From: Mycocentrospora acerina
Taxonomy: Eukaryota > Ascomycota > Dothideomycetes > Pleosporales
Direction: 5' to 3'
NCBI GenBank assembly: GCA_022701365.1
Contig: JAKUHH010000150.1
Location: 1,054,001-1,118,000 of the forward strand
Length of the DNA stretch: 64,000 bases
Shown piece after piece: positions 58,910 through 64,000 of this stretch; the first letter of the stretch is position 1, and each line of letters opens with the position of its first letter. The notes below the pieces were generated by a model. That model saw only the letters and a program-made list of their open reading frames with translations, did no database searches and was not told the origin of the DNA. The position numbers and the translations under genes were made by a program.

Positions 58910-61311
58910 CTATCTACCAGCATTGTCTTCATCCTCGAATATCCCCTTGACGTGACGATCCTCTTTGGTCATTCCACCACCACGACTCGTTTCCTCCCTC
59001 TTGGCAAAAAACCTACTAACCTTCATCTGCCTCTCCTCGCCATCCTCCCCAAACACATTGTCACTTCTTCTCCCCCCAATCCTGACCGCATGTTCAAGTC
59101 TCGCACAAAGTCTCTCACTGCAATCCTTTGCGTCGAGAATCGCAAGATCAACTGCCGCACCGGCCTCGACAATGGAATTTCCCAGCATCTTGACGTGCTG
59201 CGCTAGATTGTCGACGGCTTGGTTGAATTGCTTGATCTCGGAGGAATCGGGAAAGGGGGCAGCGGCGGCGGCGGCGGTGACGGGAGAGGAGCTGCCGGTT
59301 TGAGAAGGTGCAGGACTGAGAAGTGGTTGGTAGGGTACTGATAGGGGTCCTGGCCCGATGGCGATATCGAGAAGTGTGAGGCGTGCTGCCAGGAGATTGT
59401 AGTCAGTGTCCTTTCTGACGCGGAAGTGTTTCGATGTGTTTAGGTGTGTGTGTATGAGAGTTAGGATCTTAGGGTCAGTCAAGGGAACATCGACGATAGT
59501 GGGGAAGAGGAGGAAGGAGAGCGCAAGATGACGCTGAAAATAGGCTGTCAGTGGAGACTGGGCGGGAAGAGCGCAGACCAGGCTTCGCTGGAGAAGGGGA
59601 TGTGTAATGCGGGGTAAGAGTTTTTGAACAAGGTCACTGAGCTGTGATGCGATTAGATGAGTTTCATTGTCCTGTGGTGAAGGGCGTCCTACGCCGGTGG
59701 TCAGCTTGCGCTCGTCGGTGAAGTGGCAGGTGAGTGCTTCTATGGCATCTTGGACGTGTTGAAGAGCGTCTGCGTCTGCTGAAACACCTTCGTCCATGCA
59801 TACGTGGCAGAGTATGTAGAGCGCATGGCACTTTGTTTTGGTATGTAGCCTGCAAGAGGTAGGTTAGATGGAACACTGGAAGCTAGGCTATCACGTACCA
59901 GGGTGCGGCTCTCTCAAGCAAGTGGGCTATCGAATTTAGCGAGTTTGGGACGAGCGGTCTGCCAGCCGAATGTGATACAAGAGAGAGCTTAATGCTGTCC
60001 TTTGAATTGAGGCTTTTGACATCTACACCGATTGCTTTGAACACAGTGTCAAGACGGTCTCTGTTGAGAAGACCGGGCAGATGGTGATTGTGGGACTGCA
60101 ATACGGATCAATCGTGTGAATAACTGAATCATAGCCGAGCACGTACTTCCAGAAGGTCGAGATATTTGAAGTTGAGAGTTTCATTCCTGCCAATGCAGAC
60201 TGGACACAGGTTCAGCGAATGTGTTATACATGAATGGGACGATGTTTACTCTGCTCTATCATCCAAGAGGCCAACTCCTGAGGAAGCTCACGGATGCGGA
60301 ATATCTGTTGAGCGAAGCCGGTCAAGAATGCTTGGTCTCTGGTAGATGAATCTATGCCGTGTCAGCGCAGTCCCTGGAGATGCGTTGAGTCCTCACCTTC
60401 AAATACAGATGCCCATCTATGGCTCGGTAGACTCCCCCTAGGAAACGGAAGACATGAGTGGAGTGATTCTGAAATGTTGGGGAAGAAGTGAAAAGTAGTG
60501 TCCATCTGTGTAGCATTCGTTCTCTGCATGGCAAGATAAAGACGATGTGCCTTTTCCGAATCTTCATCGTCTGATACGACCTGATGCAGTACCTTTTCAT
60601 CAATAGCAATGTTAATTTTCAAGGGTGGCTCGACCACTCTGTCTAGTTCGGCTTTGCCCTGGATGATTTCCTGTTCAAGTTCTATATTCTCCTGTGCTGC
60701 TTCCACAAGAAGGCTGAAGGGGCGTTTGGCAGTGCTCGCTTTCTTTGGCGGCTTGCGTAGCACATCTTTGCTATTATCTAATGTGAACCCGGATCGCGTC
60801 GTCTGTGTGGTGAGTCTGAATTTAGCGGCAGGTTCGTCGCCAAAAACAAGTTCAGGCAGTGAGTCGCTATCAGAATCCGAGTTGAGGACCACGTGTTGGC
60901 CATTGGACACGACCCGCTTACTGACGCCAGAGATGCCAGAGTTGGCAGAGTTTTGCGAGAGAGCCGGGGCCTGGGGCTCAGTGCTTATAACTTGGGCTGT
61001 GCTACTGGGTGTGGTTGAGGGAACAGCATTGGTGGAGGGAAAGGCAGTAGTAGTGGAAGAGTCAGCAAGTTGTTCCTGCAGATTACTGCAAGCATTCGAT
61101 TTCGTGGACAGCGAGGTTAGTGCACCGACTGCTTCTGGATTCAACGCACGCGTCAGCCTCGATGAGAAGAGCAGACTCGAGGCTATGGCCATGGTGTACC
61201 TCTTCGCTGCGGGGTGGCAGATTTTGACCTCTTCTGTGATGCTTGTGACGCAGAGCCAAAAGAGTCCCTGATGCTGCGGGTGTTCTCCCTTTGCTTCTTC
61301 TGCGGCTTCAT
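58910..61311 (-). CDS. Nuclear protein resembling Smc5/6-associated (CANIN/Nse6-like) factor
   Basis: Six exons: 61311-61200, 61128-60397, 60351-60250, 60199-60147, 60095-59899 and 59849-58910, giving 711 aa in continuous frame. Introns are 71, 45, 50, 51 and 49 bp. The start is set by MKPQKKQRENTRSIRDSF, which splices in frame to VGALTSLSTKSNA. The basic, Ser-rich N-terminus and the acidic block LNSDSDSDSLPELVFGD suggest a nuclear protein. A helical core starts near residue 240 with HRLYLAMQRTNATQMDT and TFHFFPN, then RWASVFEDSSTRDQAFLTGF, LPQELASWMIEQ and LNRDRLDTVFKAIGVD. This layout reminds me of fungal CANIN-domain proteins linked to Smc5/6 DNA repair, but I cannot confirm it. The C-terminus is a long helical segment plus a charged tail. 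Confidence 0.7.
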
Positions 61312-63021
61312 GGCGTCTGGTCTCACGCGTCACGCAATCAATCGCATAACAATAAAACAGGGCGTTGTGGAGTCGGGTTGGGGGTTGTGCTTGGCTTGGC
61401 GCGTTTGCTCGTGCGTTTGCTTGGCGCACATCGTCGCATGCTTGACGCCACGCCACGTGACTCGACGATGCTACTAAATCGGGAGTGCACTATGGCACGC
61501 TAGGTCGCCATGACGTCTGTGGATAGCTTATTCATACGGAGACGGTCGGATATGTATGCATTGCTAAGTCCGCCGTCAACATGCTGCCATCAGCCAGTAG
61601 CAAGGGTGTCTGCTGAAAAGTGCGCACGAAAGAAAGACTCTAGGCTGGGTGCAATTTGCGTGCTGCGTTGGTAATCAAAGCTATTCATATTCATGCAGAT
61701 GCCGCTCATGCCTGAACAGGGGTAGCCGTGATTTTTTTTGGCAATTGTGCATGCACCGACTTGTTTTTAGAAGGAGGCCCGTAGCGACGGGGGAAGGGCG
61801 ATGGGCGCGCTCAGCCAGCACTGGAGGCCTGGGGCTGCTGATTGCTTACTGTGCTGTATGCAACTACTGAGCCGCAGCCGTGTGAGAGGGTGTGTTTCAT
61901 TTGTGGGTGCCAAAGTGCCAGATGAGTGAGACGAGGTAGCCAGACGAGGCGGCGCAGAAGCACATCCGGCGCTCCGAGATGGACACGATGGCATCAGTAG
62001 TACTCGCGACTACAGCATACATAGATGCAGATGTGGTTAGATGTCCGTTTGTACATGGCCCTGTATTCTCCAGCATCTATATTGCTAATTAAACTCCATC
62101 TAGCAGTTGCAGCATACAGAGACACAAAGGTAGTTAGACAGCCGTTTGTAGATGGCTCTGTATTCTTCAGCAGCTCTGTTGCCAATTAAAACACGACTCG
62201 CGGTAGCAGCATTTGCAGACGCAAAGAAAGTTAGATAGCCGTTTGTACATAGCCCTGTATTCTTCAGCGTCTTTGTTGCTAATTAAACTACAACTCGCGG
62301 TTGTAGCATTCGTAGGCGTAGAGGTAGTTAGACAGCAGTTTGTACCTAGCTCTGTATTCTTCAACAGATCTGTTGCCAATTAAACCACGACTCGCAGTTG
62401 CAGTATTCGTGTACGCAAAGGTAGTTAGACAGCAGTTTGTTCACGGCGCTGTATTTTCCAGCGTCTTTATTGCCAATCCATCAGCGCCCGAGCCACGCGT
62501 CACTCAAACAGGCTAACACGGACCAAATTGATCATACGGGTAGCCCTACACCCTGGCTTCGTCCTGTCTCCGCCCTGAGTGTGTAAGCGTCAGAAAGGGA
62601 GCTGTCACAGCCACTGCCACGCCCGTGAATTACTGACATACTTCTCCGTGCGCGTATCGCATTGCACGCCGCTGCCCGCCGCCTCGCTTGCTTTGCCATT
62701 GCTGGCTGTTGTCGCTGTTGCTGCGCTGCTTTTGTTGTTGTTGCGGCCACCAAGCTCCACCGCGCGCTACTCGGAGTTCGCCCAACGCCCGTCCCGTCCA
62801 CTACACCAGTCCATCGCGCCTTCTGTCTTCCCCCGACACCACCGCATCTTCTGCAAGCCCGGCTTCTCGCGACTCGCTTCTTCCGCGCCGCCGGCATCCG
62901 ACAAGACTGGCAAATTGGCCTCGCCCCCAGCATAGAGGCCCTCCCGGCTGCGGCCGGACTCACCGCGAGCTCCTGAACTCAGCACTCGACCTGCCTTTGC
63001 ACCACCGCCCGCCCGCCCACC
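61312..63021. promoter_or_regulatory. Divergent promoter region with minisatellite
   Basis: 1.7 kb between the start of the Smc5/6-like gene (minus) and the flippase start (plus). The left part (61312-61990) is unremarkable. The middle holds a 97-bp-period tandem array (about 62000-62477). The right part (62560-63020) is CT- and GC-rich, typical of a fungal promoter and 5' leader. Confidence 0.6.
62000..62477. repeat. 97-bp-period minisatellite, about five copies
   Basis: The word CTGTATT recurs at 62061, 62158, 62255, 62352 and 62449, exactly 97 bases apart each time. Each unit also shares GTTAGA, CCGTTTGTA or CAGTTTGT, TTCAGC or CCAGC, TTGC(T/C)AATTAAA and ACTCGCGG. The units differ by scattered substitutions, but there are no indels between anchors. 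A partial unit precedes the first anchor (from about 62000). The array sits in the divergent promoter region. Confidence 0.93.
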
Positions 63022-64000
63022 ATGGACGCCGCCGCCACTGCTGCTGCCGCCGAGGAGAGGGAGGCCGAGGAGAGAGAGGCCGACAAGATCCAGTCGCTGC
63101 CCGTCAAACGCATACGATGGGCCACACACCGCGCGACGGGCACAAAGGCAGAGAACAAGCGCCACTCGCTCAAGGAGCGCCTGCACCGGCGCATCGGCTC
63201 TGGCGGAGAGAAGCACGACTCAATGGGCAAAGAAGGGGGAATGTCTGCCGGCGACCCGACGCCTGACAGCTCTGACGCTGGCGGCGAAGAGCAAGACGCA
63301 GGCCGGAGGGTCTACTTCAACGTGCCTCTGCCCCAGTCGGAGCGCGACGAGGACGGCCACCCGCTCGTCCAGTACGCGCGCAACAAGATACGAACGGCAA
63401 AGTACACGGCCATCAGCTTCGTCCCCAAGAACCTGTTTTTCCAGTTCCACAATGTCGCCAACATCTACTTTCTGTTCATCATCATCCTGGGCGTACGTAT
63501 CCTCCCCCCAGCGCCACGCTGCTGGCCCCCTCCCGGCTAACAAAACCCCCCCGTAGATCTTCTCGATCTTCGGAGCTTCGAACCCGGCCCTGAACGCCGT
63601 GCCTCTGATTGTCATTCTGTCCGTCACCGCCGTCAAGGACGCCATCGAGGACTGGGCCAGGACGGTGCTGGACATGGAGCTCAACAACGCCCCCATCCAC
63701 CGCCTGGTCGACTTTAACAACGTCAACACTGCCGAGAATTCCGTGTCGCCATGGCGCAGGTTCAAAAAGGCCACCACCAAAACCATTGTCGTCACCTGGA
63801 GGGCCATCAAAGGCATGACCAAGAAGAAGCAGTCAAAGGGCAAGGCCGGCGGCGACCCGGCTGCTCAGGGCACGCGGCCCTCGATCGAGACACGTCGCGC
63901 GTCAGTAGTGTCCCACCGCGAGTCGTACTTTGGCCACCAAGAGGACATTCAAATGACGCCTGTGCCCTCGCCTTTGCCTGGCCAGTCTCCCACGCATTCC
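63022..64000 (+). CDS. P4-type phospholipid-translocating ATPase (DNF class), 5' part
   Basis: Flippase that moves phospholipids from the outer to the cytosolic leaflet at the plasma membrane or Golgi, paired with a Cdc50-type subunit. Exon 1 is 63022-63492 and exon 2 starts at 63557; the gene runs off the window end (305 codons seen). The N-terminal cytosolic region is long and charged. Then RRVYFNVPLPQSERDEDG and VQYARNKIRTAKYTAISFVP lead into NLFFQFHNVANIYFLF (TM1). ALNAVPLIVILSVTAVKDA (TM2) is followed by IEDWARTVLDMELNNAPIHR. The linker after TM2 is extended and rich in Lys/Ser (about 63740-64000), as in DNF1/2 rather than DRS2. The phosphorylation site and later domains lie outside the window. 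The ATG at 63022 is preceded by CCCACC. Confidence 0.93.

Noticed and set aside
61994..62379. Two related minus-strand frames with matching sequence blocks
   Set aside because: Their similarity comes from the 97-bp minisatellite; 97 is not a multiple of three, so the repeat cannot code for a continuous repeat protein.
1..64000. CRISPR arrays, bacterial operons, secondary-metabolite cluster
   Set aside because: No regular spacer arrays. The gene set is eukaryotic, with introns, and no PKS, NRPS or terpene synthase is present.

Overview
This window is nuclear DNA from a filamentous ascomycete, most likely a dothideomycete of the Pleosporales type. Most introns are about 45-113 bp with GT/AG borders and a CTAAC or CTGAC branch motif 5-20 bases before the acceptor. 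Proteins such as a NIMA kinase with a fungal-type insert, a bifunctional ARG5,6 enzyme, Zn2Cys6 and HMG-box regulators and a DFG5-type GPI protein are all characteristic of this group. The order assignment is inference from gene style. Two runs of N (1511-1686 and 25960-26161) bordered by poly-G are assembly gaps.

Layout. (1) 1-17.5 kb is gene-dense: the 3' end of a ferric reductase, ARG5,6 (minus), an R-SNARE (minus), a DFG5/DCW1-type GH76 protein (plus), a small conserved-looking protein with a disturbed frame (plus), NIMA kinase (minus), and a BTB/ankyrin protein (plus). (2) 17.7-25.2 kb holds a dienelactone hydrolase-like protein, a seven-exon GH63-like glucosidase with two micro-exons, and MOB1. 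(3) 25.2-40.6 kb is a gene-poor island of about 15 kb. It contains one recognisable gene, a Zn2Cys6 regulator at 32.7-34.2 kb, plus a gap, a possible degenerate transposase fragment and one clean 170-bp inverted-repeat element flanked by TA. (4) 40.6-64 kb is gene-dense again: a KAR9-like protein with a GAR domain (minus), a secreted M28 peptidase, an alpha/beta hydrolase (minus), a membrane-anchored SGNH hydrolase, an HMG-box regulator, an HSL-type hydrolase, a short-chain dehydrogenase, a multi-exon nuclear protein that resembles an Smc5/6-linked factor (minus), and the 5' part of a DNF-type phospholipid flippase.

The genes are mostly unrelated housekeeping genes. I see no secondary-metabolite cluster and no clear new multi-gene system. 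Shared themes are polarity and division (NIMA, MOB1, KAR9-like), cell-surface and membrane work (DFG5-type protein, R-SNARE, flippase, ferric reductase) and sugar or lipid hydrolysis. The points most worth a second look are a 97-bp-period minisatellite in the shared promoter of the Smc5/6-like gene and the flippase, the TA-flanked MITE-like element, two apparent GC-AG introns, the 16- and 23-nt micro-exons, four cysteines that bracket the HMG box, and the frame conflict in the small gene at 11.1-11.6 kb.

All exon borders below were read by eye from splice motifs and reading-frame continuity. No search or alignment was run, and family names rest on remembered motifs.
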